Positions 1-6,041 of a stretch of DNA of 8,032 bases are shown piece after piece. Below the pieces are notes generated by a model. The model made no database searches, was not told the DNA's origin, and worked only from the letters and a program-made list of their open reading frames with translations. The DNA comes from JALYGK01 sp036259835 (lineage in GTDB: Bacteria; Actinomycetota; UBA4738), in the NCBI GenBank assembly GCA_036259835.1, contig DATABA010000155.1, positions 1 through 8,032 of the forward strand. Reading direction: 5' to 3'. A program made the position numbers and the translations under genes. How positions within the stretch are numbered: the first letter of the stretch is position 1; each line of letters starts with the position of its first letter.

Positions 1-191
1 TCATCCGGCACCTGGAGGAGGCGGGGCCCGAAGCCGAGGAGGAGGCCTGCCGCCTGACCGTCGAAGTCATCGCCCGACTGAAGGCGATCCAGGGTGTCGC
101 CGGGATCCACGTCATGGGGCTCGGGCGGCTGGAGCTGGTCCAGCGGGTCATCGAGACGGCCGGGCTCCTTCCCAGGCCTCCGGTGGCCTAG
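1..191 (+). CDS. metF: Methylenetetrahydrofolate reductase, C-terminal end (partial)
   Basis: The open frame entering from the left edge (first full codon at base 3) gives about 62 residues before a TAG at 189-191. The end reads GIHVMGLGRLELVQ followed by AGLLPRP. This resembles the conserved tail of methylenetetrahydrofolate reductases, where a G-(I/V)-H-(V/I)-M strand of the TIM barrel is followed by a last helix ending in AGLLPR. The family reduces 5,10-methylene-THF to 5-methyl-THF with a flavin, feeding methionine synthesis in the cytoplasm. Only the last fifth or so of a usual ~300-residue protein is present, so the flavin-binding and catalytic residues cannot be checked. The transporter gene begins 12 bases downstream on the same strand, so the two may be cotranscribed. 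The call rests on the short tail motif alone. Confidence 0.72.
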   Translation, partial: IRHLEEAGPEAEEEACRLTVEVIARLKAIQGVAGIHVMGLGRLELVQRVIETAGLLPRPPVA

Positions 192-203
192 CGCGCAAGG
201 CCA

Positions 204-1451
204 ATGCGCGCCGACTCGGGGCGGCAGTGGAATTGGCGTTCTTTTGGCCGGCGGGTCCTCCGTCCGCTCACGGCCATGTGGGATTCGGATGAACCGCTAA
301 ACGCGTACGCGCTGACCCACATGGCGAGCGCCGCGGGCGACGCACTGGTCGCCATCGCGCTCGCCGATTCCATCTTCTTCTCTCTCCCGGTCGATCGGGC
401 AAAGGTTCGGATCGCTCTGTATCTCGGCCTGACGATGGCGCCGCTTGCCATCGCGGCGCCGGCCCTGGTTCCGCTGCTGGATCGCACGGGGTATCGACGG
501 CTCATCTCGTTCGGCGCATCGGCGGGACGAGCCGTTGCGGCCATCTACGCCGCCCCACGCTTTTCGACCTTGGTGCTCTTTCCGGTGGCGTTCGCGCTCC
601 TTGCGCTATCCCGTGTGCATGCGGTGACGAAGACCAGCCTGACGATGGCGTATGCCACGAAAGATGGTCTGGTTCAAGCGAACGCCAAGTTGGGTCGGAT
701 GTCGGCGACCGGCGTGGCTATCGCTGCCGCGCCCGGTCTGGTCCTGTTGAACTTCGGTGGCGCCAGGAGCGTTCTGTATCTAGCGGCGGCGTCGTTCACG
801 GTGGCGAGCCTGCTAAACCTCCGACTGGCACAGCCGGCGGCATCAACGACGCGGGGAGACGCGGCGCGGGGAGGCCGGCTTCCCTCGCTCGCGGTGGCGG
901 CCGCCGGCACGGCCGGACTGAGAGCGGCGAGCGGGTTCCTGCTCTTCCTCATGGCGTTCTCCCTCCGGGGGCGCGGGCACCCTCCGTACTGGTTCGGCGT
1001 CCTGGCGGGGTTCGCCACCGTCGGAGCGCTGGTCGGGGACCTCGCTGCGTCTCGAATTCCCGAGGACGTGCATGAGGAGTTCCTGGTTCGGGCTTCACTG
1101 GCCGGTGCTGGAGTGGCTGCCCTGGTTGCCTCGGCGACGTTCACCCTTCCCGTCCTTGCCGTGTTCGCGGGGTTGGCTGGCGGGGCCCTGGAGATCGGCC
1201 GCCTGGCGTTCCAGAGCCTCATGCAGCGTCACGTCCCTTCCGGTGCTCAGGGACGAGTCTTCGTCCGGTACGAAGTGGCATTCCAGCTGGCGTGGGTGGC
1301 CGGAGCGTTCATTCCCGCCGTGCTGCCGATCCCGTTCCGGCTCGGCGTGCTGCTCATGGCGCTGTTCTACTTGGGGCTTGCGTTCGGCCGCGCGATCGGG
1401 CCGGCAGTTTCGAAATGGGCTCGAGGGAAGCGGCCCGGCGGACGCTCCTAG
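204..1451 (+). CDS. MFS-type membrane transporter, substrate unknown
   Basis: The 415-residue protein is dominated by hydrophobic segments, about 11-12 predicted membrane spans between residues ~32 and ~405, as expected for the major facilitator superfamily in the inner membrane. After the second span the loop LLDRTGYRRL resembles the MFS motif A (G-x-x-x-D-R-x-G-x-R). The late segment GRVFVRYEVAFQLAWVAGA matches the style of a group of poorly characterised actinobacterial MFS proteins. The start at 204 has only a weak AAGG 3 bases upstream. An in-frame ATG at 276 (residue 25) would lose a polar arginine-rich leader and still keep all spans, so the true start is uncertain. The gene lies 12 bases after the metF-like end and its stop overlaps the convergent CBS gene. 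Nothing in the sequence indicates the substrate. Confidence 0.85.
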   Translation: MRADSGRQWNWRSFGRRVLRPLTAMWDSDEPLNAYALTHMASAAGDALVAIALADSIFFSLPVDRAKVRIALYLGLTMAPLAIAAPALVPLLDRTGYRRLISFGASAGRAVAAIYAAPRFSTLVLFPVAFALLALSRVHAVTKTSLTMAYATKDGLVQANAKLGRMSATGVAIAAAPGLVLLNFGGARSVLYLAAASFTVASLLNLRLAQPAASTTRGDAARGGRLPSLAVAAAGTAGLRAASGFLLFLMAFSLRGRGHPPYWFGVLAGFATVGALVGDLAASRIPEDVHEEFLVRASLAGAGVAALVASATFTLPVLAVFAGLAGGALEIGRLAFQSLMQRHVPSGAQGRVFVRYEVAFQLAWVAGAFIPAVLPIPFRLGVLLMALFYLGLAFGRAIGPAVSKWARGKRPGGRS

Positions 1452-1912
1452 TCCCAGACGCCGTGCTCGATCCGGCGAAGCCGCCGCTCGCGGACCAGCT
1501 CCGAAGCTTCCAGCAGCTGCTGCAACGCGTCCGGCTCGTTCAGCGCGCCAGCCAGAACACCGGTGAGGTCGCGCTGCGAGATGATTCCCACCAGCTTCCC
1601 CCCGTCGAGAACGGGAAGGTGACGAATCCACCGGTCGGCCATGATCTTCGCCGCCTCACGGAGGGACGTCCCGGGGCCAACCGTCACGACGTCCTTCGTC
1701 ATCACTTCGGAAATCCGCGCCTCGTGCAGGGGCGTGCCCGTTGCCACGGCCTTCAGGATGTCCCGTTCGGTGATGATCCCGACGAGGTCGTCGCCTTCGG
1801 TGACCAGGAGCGACCCAGTCTGTTGCTTCCACATCTTCCGGGCCGCCTCGGCCAGCGTGTCGTCGGCCGCGTCGATGACGGCGGCATTCGTCATGATCTC
1901 CGAGACCCTCAC
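1448..1912 (-). CDS. Tandem CBS-domain protein, probable adenylate-sensing regulator
   Basis: This 154-residue soluble protein is almost entirely a pair of CBS domains (about residues 2-58 and 66-122) followed by a short charged helical tail. Each repeat starts with a VSEIMT/ISEVMT signature and ends with the ligand-loop pattern G-h-h-(T/S)-x-R-D: GIITERD at 45-51 and GIISQRD at 109-115. CBS pairs (Bateman modules) commonly bind AMP, ADP, ATP or S-adenosyl compounds and regulate partner enzymes; the ligand here is not determined. The GTG start is supported by GGAGGAGG (1920-1927) placed 7 bases upstream. It overlaps the citrate synthase stop as GTGA (1909-1912), so translation is probably coupled. 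The inferred role is a regulator or energy sensor acting with citrate synthase. No catalytic domain is attached. Confidence 0.9.
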   Translation of the reverse strand: MRVSEIMTNAAVIDAADDTLAEAARKMWKQQTGSLLVTEGDDLVGIITERDILKAVATGTPLHEARISEVMTKDVVTVGPGTSLREAAKIMADRWIRHLPVLDGGKLVGIISQRDLTGVLAGALNEPDALQQLLEASELVRERRLRRIEHGVWD

Positions 1913-3051
1913 GACACCGCCTCCTCCAGCTGTCGCTCCTCGATCGGCACGTAGGCCTGGTCTCTCGGCCCCACGTATTCGGAGTCGGGTCGGATGATCC
2001 GGTTGTCCGCGTACTGCTCTCGGATGTGGGCGGTCCAGCCCGCGGCCCGGGCTGCGGCGAACATCGGGGTGAACAGGTCGATGGGAAGCCCCAGGTAATA
2101 GAGGAGGCTTCCCGCGTAGAAATCGACGTTGGGACGCAGGCCCTTCTCCTGGAACACCACCTTCTCGACCGCCTCCGAGATCTGGTACCAGCGAAGGTCG
2201 CCGGCCGCCTCCCCCAGCTCCCGGGACAGCTTCCGGAGGATCGTCGCCCGCGGATCGTCGACCGTCCGGTAGACGCGGTGGCCGAACCCCATGATCTTCT
2301 CCTTGCGGGCGAACAGGTCCTTCACGTAGCTCTCGGCGCGCTCGACATCTCCAATCTCCAGGATCATTCGCATCGCCAGCTCGTTCGCCCCGCCATGGAG
2401 CGGGCCCTTCAGGGAGGAGATCGCCGCGACCACTGCCGAATGCATGTCCGACAGCGTCGACGCTACGACCCTCGCCGTGAACGTGGAGGCGTTCATCGTG
2501 TGGTCCGCGTAGAGGATGAACTGCACGTCGAAAGCCCGTGCCGCCTGCTGGTCCGGCTCCTCTCCAGACAACATGTAGAGGAAGTTGGCGGCGTGTGGGA
2601 GCTTCGGATCAGGCTCGACGGTAGGAAGCCCGCGGCGATGCCGCTCGTAGGCCGCGATGAGCGTGGGCATCACGGCGATAAGACGGATGGCCTTCCGGTA
2701 GTTCCCCCCCGGGGACTGATCCCAGCCGTCGGGGTCGTAGGCCGATGCGGCAGACACGCTGGTTCGCAGCATCGACATCGGCGACGCTTGCGCCGCCAGC
2801 GTGGGGAGCAGGTCCCGTACGAAGTCAGCAGCCTGACGGTCCTTCACCATCTGCTCCGTGAGCTCGTCGAGCTCCGTCTGCGTCGGAAGCCGCCCGTGGT
2901 GCAACAGATAGACGACCTCTTCGAACGTGGATGACTCGGCAAGGTCGTCGATGGAGTACCCGACGTACCAGAGCTTCCCGAGCTTTCCGTCAATGTCGGA
3001 GATCCGCGTTTCCGCGGCGACGATGTCCTCGAGGCCTTTCTCGATCGGCAC
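1909..3051 (-). CDS. gltA: Citrate synthase (short, Gram-positive/archaeal type)
   Basis: The 380-residue protein matches the short citrate synthases, which condense oxaloacetate with acetyl-CoA at the entry to the TCA cycle. The opening KGLEDIVAAETRISDIDG is the usual family N-terminus. Conserved blocks follow: ADHTMNAST with H184, GPLHGGAN with catalytic H219, GFGHRVYR with H258, and PNVDFYAG with catalytic D310. These correspond to the His-His-Asp active site of the pig enzyme (H274, H320, D375). The length fits the dimeric type rather than the ~430-residue NADH-inhibited proteobacterial type. The GTG start at 3051 is preceded by an AAAGAG-like site within the end of the upstream gene, 2 bases away. 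A 2-methylcitrate synthase role cannot be excluded by motifs, but linkage to icd and mdh favours citrate synthase. The downstream CBS gene overlaps it by 4 bases. Confidence 0.95.
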   Translation of the reverse strand: MPIEKGLEDIVAAETRISDIDGKLGKLWYVGYSIDDLAESSTFEEVVYLLHHGRLPTQTELDELTEQMVKDRQAADFVRDLLPTLAAQASPMSMLRTSVSAASAYDPDGWDQSPGGNYRKAIRLIAVMPTLIAAYERHRRGLPTVEPDPKLPHAANFLYMLSGEEPDQQAARAFDVQFILYADHTMNASTFTARVVASTLSDMHSAVVAAISSLKGPLHGGANELAMRMILEIGDVERAESYVKDLFARKEKIMGFGHRVYRTVDDPRATILRKLSRELGEAAGDLRWYQISEAVEKVVFQEKGLRPNVDFYAGSLLYYLGLPIDLFTPMFAAARAAGWTAHIREQYADNRIIRPDSEYVGPRDQAYVPIEERQLEEAVS

Positions 3052-3053
3052 GG

Positions 3054-3644
3054 TCAGCTCTTTCTGAGTGAAAAGAACCCGATGGCGCGAAATTCGCCTC
3101 GAATCTTGAACAGGATCTTGCCCAGGTAGCTGCCCGGTCCCGCCTCGACCAACTCATCGAGGACTCGCCGAATCAGTCCCGGGTTCGGTTCGAAGTCGTA
3201 GTCAACCTTGAACACGTTGATGTCCCGATCGATCGCCCCCGGACCGACGCTGGTTCGAAAGGTGAACGCGTCGAGGTCGTTTCCGGTGACGGCTTCGGGC
3301 GTGTAGGAAGGGAAGAGCGCCTTCAGCGGAAGCCGGGCGCTCGTCGTCAGCCGGTTCACCCCATTCGAGGCGACCGGAGAGAACGCCTTACCCTGCCACG
3401 GCATCCAAAGACGGCCCAGTCTTTCCATCGCTGCGTCCAATGGATTCCAGACCGACACCGCGACCAATCGGCCGGGAAGGAAGCCATCCGGCAGCGGGTC
3501 GGGGACGGTTCCGGACCGAAAGATCTCGTCGAGACGGCGGAGCACCCTGGCCCTGTTCGTGCCGGGACGAAGCTGGTCGATCAGCTCATCGACTTCGCTG
3601 CCGTGATGTTCGGTCTGGAGGACTCGAGCGGAAGCCTGTGCCAT
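3054..3644 (-). CDS. Uncharacterised 196-residue protein, first gene of the citrate synthase unit
   Basis: I do not recognise this protein with confidence. It has no signal peptide or membrane span and looks cytoplasmic. The first ~45 residues are charged and helical (TEHHGSEVDELIDQLRPG, then LRRLDEIFRSG). The remainder alternates short hydrophobic strands with turns, including a PWQGKAFSP element near residues 82-90, a DRDINVFKVDYDF strand near 138-150 and a PGSYLGKILFKIRGEFRAIG strand pair near the end. This suggests a small beta-barrel or lipocalin-like fold; a loose resemblance to GXWXG/DUF4334-type domains is only an impression. The ATG start is well supported by a perfect AGGAGGT (3651-3657 on the minus strand) 6 bases upstream. 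Its stop lies 2 bases before the citrate synthase start, so the genes are surely cotranscribed. It heads the unit directly at the divergent control region. Confidence 0.8.
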   Translation of the reverse strand: MAQASARVLQTEHHGSEVDELIDQLRPGTNRARVLRRLDEIFRSGTVPDPLPDGFLPGRLVAVSVWNPLDAAMERLGRLWMPWQGKAFSPVASNGVNRLTTSARLPLKALFPSYTPEAVTGNDLDAFTFRTSVGPGAIDRDINVFKVDYDFEPNPGLIRRVLDELVEAGPGSYLGKILFKIRGEFRAIGFFSLRKS

Positions 3645-3650
3645 CGCGCC

Positions 3651-3657
3651 ACCTCCT
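3651..3657 (-). promoter_or_regulatory. Shine-Dalgarno site of the 196-residue protein gene
   Basis: On the minus strand this reads AGGAGGT, a full match to the anti-Shine-Dalgarno sequence, 6 bases before the ATG at 3644. It fixes the start of the first gene in the leftward unit. Confidence 0.85.
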
Positions 3658-3663
3658 GGATGC

Positions 3664-3688
3664 CATCCTACTCCGCGCCGTTAGGATG
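3664..3688. promoter_or_regulatory. Inverted repeat in the divergent control region; candidate face-to-face -10 boxes or operator
   Basis: The arms CATCCTA (3664-3670) and TAGGATG (3682-3688) are perfect inverted copies separated by 11 bases. Each arm contains TAGGAT read in the direction of its own gene, fitting the TAnnnT form of a sigma-70-type -10 box. The rightward box (3682-3687) would place a transcription start about 30 bases before icd. The leftward box (3665-3670 read on the minus strand) would place one just before the AGGAGGT of the 196-residue gene. No convincing TTGACA-like -35 box is seen at the right spacing for either, so it could equally be a dimeric regulator's operator. 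Confidence 0.4.
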
Positions 3689-3703
3689 AAGCCTTCCCTC
3701 ATT

Positions 3704-3716
3704 CCTCCACAGGAGG
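3704..3716 (+). promoter_or_regulatory. Icd ribosome binding site inside a short hairpin
   Basis: AGGAGG at 3711-3716 is a strong Shine-Dalgarno site 8 bases before the ATG at 3725 and decides the icd start. The preceding bases form a perfect 5-bp inverted repeat, CCTCC (3704-3708) with GGAGG (3712-3716) around an ACA loop, so in the mRNA the ribosome site can fold back on itself. The ribosome site is clear; a regulatory effect of the hairpin is inference. Confidence 0.6.
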
Positions 3717-3724
3717 CGTACGCG

Positions 3725-4810
3725 ATGGCCTACAGAGTGACGTTCATCCCCGGCGACGGCGTGGGGCCGGAGCTCTCGGAAGCGACCCGCCGGGTCCTTG
3801 AGGCGACCGGTGTGGAGTTCGACTGGGACTTTCAGGAGGCCGGCGCCGACGTCATGGACAAGTACGGCACGCCGCTTCCCGAGCACGTCCTCGAGTCGAT
3901 CCGTAACAACGGCGTGGCCATCAAGGGGCCGATCACAACGCCCGTCGGAACGGGGTTTCGCAGCGTGAACGTCGCCCTTCGAAAGGAGCTCGACCTCTTC
4001 TGCTGTCTTCGCCCGTGCAAGTCGTACCCGGGCGTTCGTTCCCGCTACGAGAACGTCGACGTGGTGATCTGCCGGGAGAACCATGAGGACCTCTACGCCG
4101 GCATCGAGTTCGAGCAGGGACAGCCCGAAACGAGGAAGCTCATCGACTTCATCTCCGAGTTATCCGGAAAGACCGTTCGGGAGGACTCGGGAATCTCCAT
4201 CAAGCCGATCTCGGTGACGGGGACGACGCGGATCGTCCGGTGGGCATTCGAGTACGCGCGGAAGTACGGCCGGAGGAAAGTCACGGCCGTTCACAAGGCA
4301 AACATCATGAAGTTCTCAGACGGACTGTTCCTGGCTACCGCGAAGGAGGTTGCCCGCGACTACCAGGACATCGAGTTCGAAGACCGAATCGTCGACAACC
4401 TGGCCATGCAGCTCGTGCAGCGGCCCGAGGAGTACGACGTCCTGGTCCTGCCGAACCTGTACGGCGACATCATCAGCGACCTGTGCGCTGGGCTGGTCGG
4501 CGGGCTCGGTGTGGCGCCCGGAGGGAACATCGGCGACCGGGTCGCCGTCTTCGAGGCGACGCACGGAAGCGCACCGAAGTACGCCGGGATGAACAAGGTC
4601 AACCCGATGGCCATGATGCTCTCCGGGGTACTCATGCTCCGCCACCTGGGCGAGGAGGAGGCCGCAGACAGTCTCGAGGGCGCTCTTGCAGCCGTCATCG
4701 CACAGGGCCGCTCGGTGACCTACGACATGAAGCCGACCCGCGACGACCCCACGGCCGTCGGCACCAGCCAGGTCGCCGATGGAGTGATCGAGAAGCTCCA
4801 GTCCTCTTAA
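3725..4810 (+). CDS. icd: Isocitrate dehydrogenase (decarboxylating), probably NADP-type
   Basis: This 361-residue beta-decarboxylating dehydrogenase oxidises isocitrate to 2-oxoglutarate in the TCA cycle. It opens with FIPGDGVGPE. The substrate-binding set of E. coli Icd is present: S80, N82, R86 and R96 in the RSVNVALRKELDL-to-LRPC region, R117 and Y124 in RENHEDLYAGIE, K191 in HKANIMKF, D224, and D248/D252 in YGDIISD. The serine and asparagine before the arginines favour isocitrate over isopropylmalate. At the cofactor site HGSAPKYAGMNKVNP has K285, Y286 and V292, the residues of NADP enzymes; NAD enzymes usually have D, I and A there. However, the position of E. coli R395 is P337, so specificity is not certain. 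The ATG is set by AGGAGG 8 bases upstream; longer in-frame starts lack such a site. pilT begins 70 bases downstream. Confidence 0.93.
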   Translation: MAYRVTFIPGDGVGPELSEATRRVLEATGVEFDWDFQEAGADVMDKYGTPLPEHVLESIRNNGVAIKGPITTPVGTGFRSVNVALRKELDLFCCLRPCKSYPGVRSRYENVDVVICRENHEDLYAGIEFEQGQPETRKLIDFISELSGKTVREDSGISIKPISVTGTTRIVRWAFEYARKYGRRKVTAVHKANIMKFSDGLFLATAKEVARDYQDIEFEDRIVDNLAMQLVQRPEEYDVLVLPNLYGDIISDLCAGLVGGLGVAPGGNIGDRVAVFEATHGSAPKYAGMNKVNPMAMMLSGVLMLRHLGEEEAADSLEGALAAVIAQGRSVTYDMKPTRDDPTAVGTSQVADGVIEKLQSS

Positions 4811-4880
4811 GTCCCGGTTTCTGGGGCCGAACAAGAACTAGAGAGGGCTTTGCCCTGGCCCTGCGCTGGGAGGAATCTGC
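4811..4880 (+). promoter_or_regulatory. Icd-pilT spacer with pilT ribosome site
   Basis: The 70-base spacer holds a 5-bp hairpin, AGGGC-TTT-GCCCT (4844-4856), with no following U-run, so it is not a convincing terminator. A tandem GCCCTG duplication (4852-4863) sits next to it. GGGAGG at 4868-4873 is the pilT ribosome site, 7 bases before its TTG start. Read-through from icd to pilT is likely. Confidence 0.45.
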
Positions 4881-5960
4881 TTGCTCGACCTGAACCCACT
4901 GCTCGAGACGCTCGCTCAGGAGAACGGCTCCGACCTCCATCTGAAGGTCGGTTCGCCGCCGATCATGCGCGTGGACGGCATCCTTCGCCGTCTGGACGGA
5001 GAGCGCCTGAATGGGGCTGAAACGCTGGATGTGGCCAACCGCATGCTCCCCGAGGATCGCAGGCATAAGCTCGAGCAGCTGAACGAGGTCGACTTTGCCT
5101 ACTCCGTCCCGGGGCTCGGGCGATTCCGGGTGAACGTCTTTCGCCAGCGCGGTTCAATGAGCTTGGTGCTCCGATCGGTTCAGGTAGGCGTCCCGTCATT
5201 CGATGAGCTTGGGTTACCACCCGTCGTGGGAACGCTTGCCGACGCCCCCCGCGGGCTGATCCTGGTCACCGGTCCGACGGGATCTGGGAAGACCACCACG
5301 CTCGCAGCCATGATCGACCGAATCAATTCGACGAAGCCGGTCCATATCCTGACGCTCGAAGACCCGATCGAATACCTCCACGCCGACAAGACGGCCAGCG
5401 TGAATCAGCGTGAGCTCGGGCTCGACACGGACAATTACGCCAATGCCATGAGAGCGGCCATGCGGCAAGACCCCGACGTCATCCTGGTCGGAGAGATGCG
5501 AGACCTCGAGACGGTGGGCGCGGCTCTCGCGGCTGGAGAGACCGGGCACCTGGTTCTCTCGACGCTGCACACGATCGATGCCGTTGAAACCATCAACCGG
5601 GTAGTGGACTTCTTCCCGTCGTATCAGCAGCACCAGGCCAGGATCACCCTTTCCGGGTCGCTTCGTGGCGTGATCTCCCAGCGACTGGTTCCGAGGATCG
5701 GGGGCGGGCGAATCCCCGCGCTCGAGATCATGGTGATGAACGGCCGAATCGCCGATCGCATCCTGGACCCGAAGAAAACCTCGGAGATCCACAGCATCAT
5801 CGCCGAGGGCGAGTACTACGGGATGCAGACGTTCGACCAGTCGCTCCTTCAGCTCGTGAAGGACGGGCTGGTCACGGCGGAGGACGCCATGCACGCCGCA
5901 TCGGTGCCGCACGATTTCGGCCTCATGCTCGAACAGGCCGGAATGCCCGTCCCGGCCTGA
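4881..5960 (+). CDS. pilT: PilT-family twitching/retraction ATPase
   Basis: The 359-residue protein is a full-length PilT-type secretion ATPase, a cytoplasmic hexamer that drives type IV pilus retraction. The N-terminal PAS-like part has SDLHLKVGSPPIMRVDG (about 17-33). The RecA-like core carries Walker A GPTGSGKT (131-138), the Asp box LTLEDPIEY (157-165), the Walker B region PDVILVGEMRD ending with E205 as the catalytic-type glutamate, and the His box VLSTLHT with H230. The C-terminal end has GMQTFDQSL, frequent in PilT, but the classical AIRNLIRE motif is replaced by EIHSIIAEG. The TTG start is supported by GGGAGG 7 bases upstream and matches the usual family N-terminus. No pilB, pilC or pilin gene is in the window, so its partners must lie elsewhere. 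It sits between icd and mdh. Confidence 0.93.
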   Translation: MLDLNPLLETLAQENGSDLHLKVGSPPIMRVDGILRRLDGERLNGAETLDVANRMLPEDRRHKLEQLNEVDFAYSVPGLGRFRVNVFRQRGSMSLVLRSVQVGVPSFDELGLPPVVGTLADAPRGLILVTGPTGSGKTTTLAAMIDRINSTKPVHILTLEDPIEYLHADKTASVNQRELGLDTDNYANAMRAAMRQDPDVILVGEMRDLETVGAALAAGETGHLVLSTLHTIDAVETINRVVDFFPSYQQHQARITLSGSLRGVISQRLVPRIGGGRIPALEIMVMNGRIADRILDPKKTSEIHSIIAEGEYYGMQTFDQSLLQLVKDGLVTAEDAMHAASVPHDFGLMLEQAGMPVPA

Positions 5961-6030
5961 CGCCCAGCACGGCCGCGCGCGACTTCGTTCCACTCCGCCA
6001 TAATCCGTACGATCTCGCCCTCGGACGCCT

Positions 6031-6036
6031 GGAGGG
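6031..6036 (+). promoter_or_regulatory. Shine-Dalgarno site of mdh
   Basis: GGAGGG lies 5-6 bases before the mdh ATG at 6042 and settles that start. The 81-base gap after pilT also has a CATAAT (5999-6004) that resembles a -10 box, but no good -35 box precedes it. A separate mdh promoter is possible and unproven. Confidence 0.6.
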
Positions 6037-6041
6037 TTCGC

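Noticed and set aside
302..311. A 10-base palindrome CGCGTACGCG
   Set aside because: It lies inside the transporter coding region with no partner copy or regulatory position; such palindromes are common by chance in GC-rich DNA.
2026..2934. A 302-codon open frame on the plus strand inside citrate synthase
   Set aside because: It is the antisense of well-conserved citrate synthase codons and is arginine-rich with no domain or ribosome site.
3440..3724. A longer upstream start for isocitrate dehydrogenase, including ATG at 3686
   Set aside because: The extension overlaps the divergent gene and control region, adds residues unlike the family, and has no ribosome site. The ATG at 3725 has AGGAGG and gives the usual N-terminus.
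3725..4810. 3-isopropylmalate or homoisocitrate dehydrogenase instead of isocitrate dehydrogenase
   Set aside because: The S80-x-N82 substrate signature, RENHEDLYAGIE and HGSAPKYAG match isocitrate dehydrogenases, and the context is TCA enzymes rather than leucine or lysine synthesis genes.
4844..4856. Hairpin AGGGC-TTT-GCCCT as an icd terminator
   Set aside because: The stem is only 5 bp and no T-run follows it, so it is not supported as an intrinsic terminator.
5974..6004. A full promoter for mdh using CATAAT at 5999-6004
   Set aside because: The -10-like box is fair, but the bases 16-19 upstream are a GC run with nothing like TTGACA. It is kept only as a remark.
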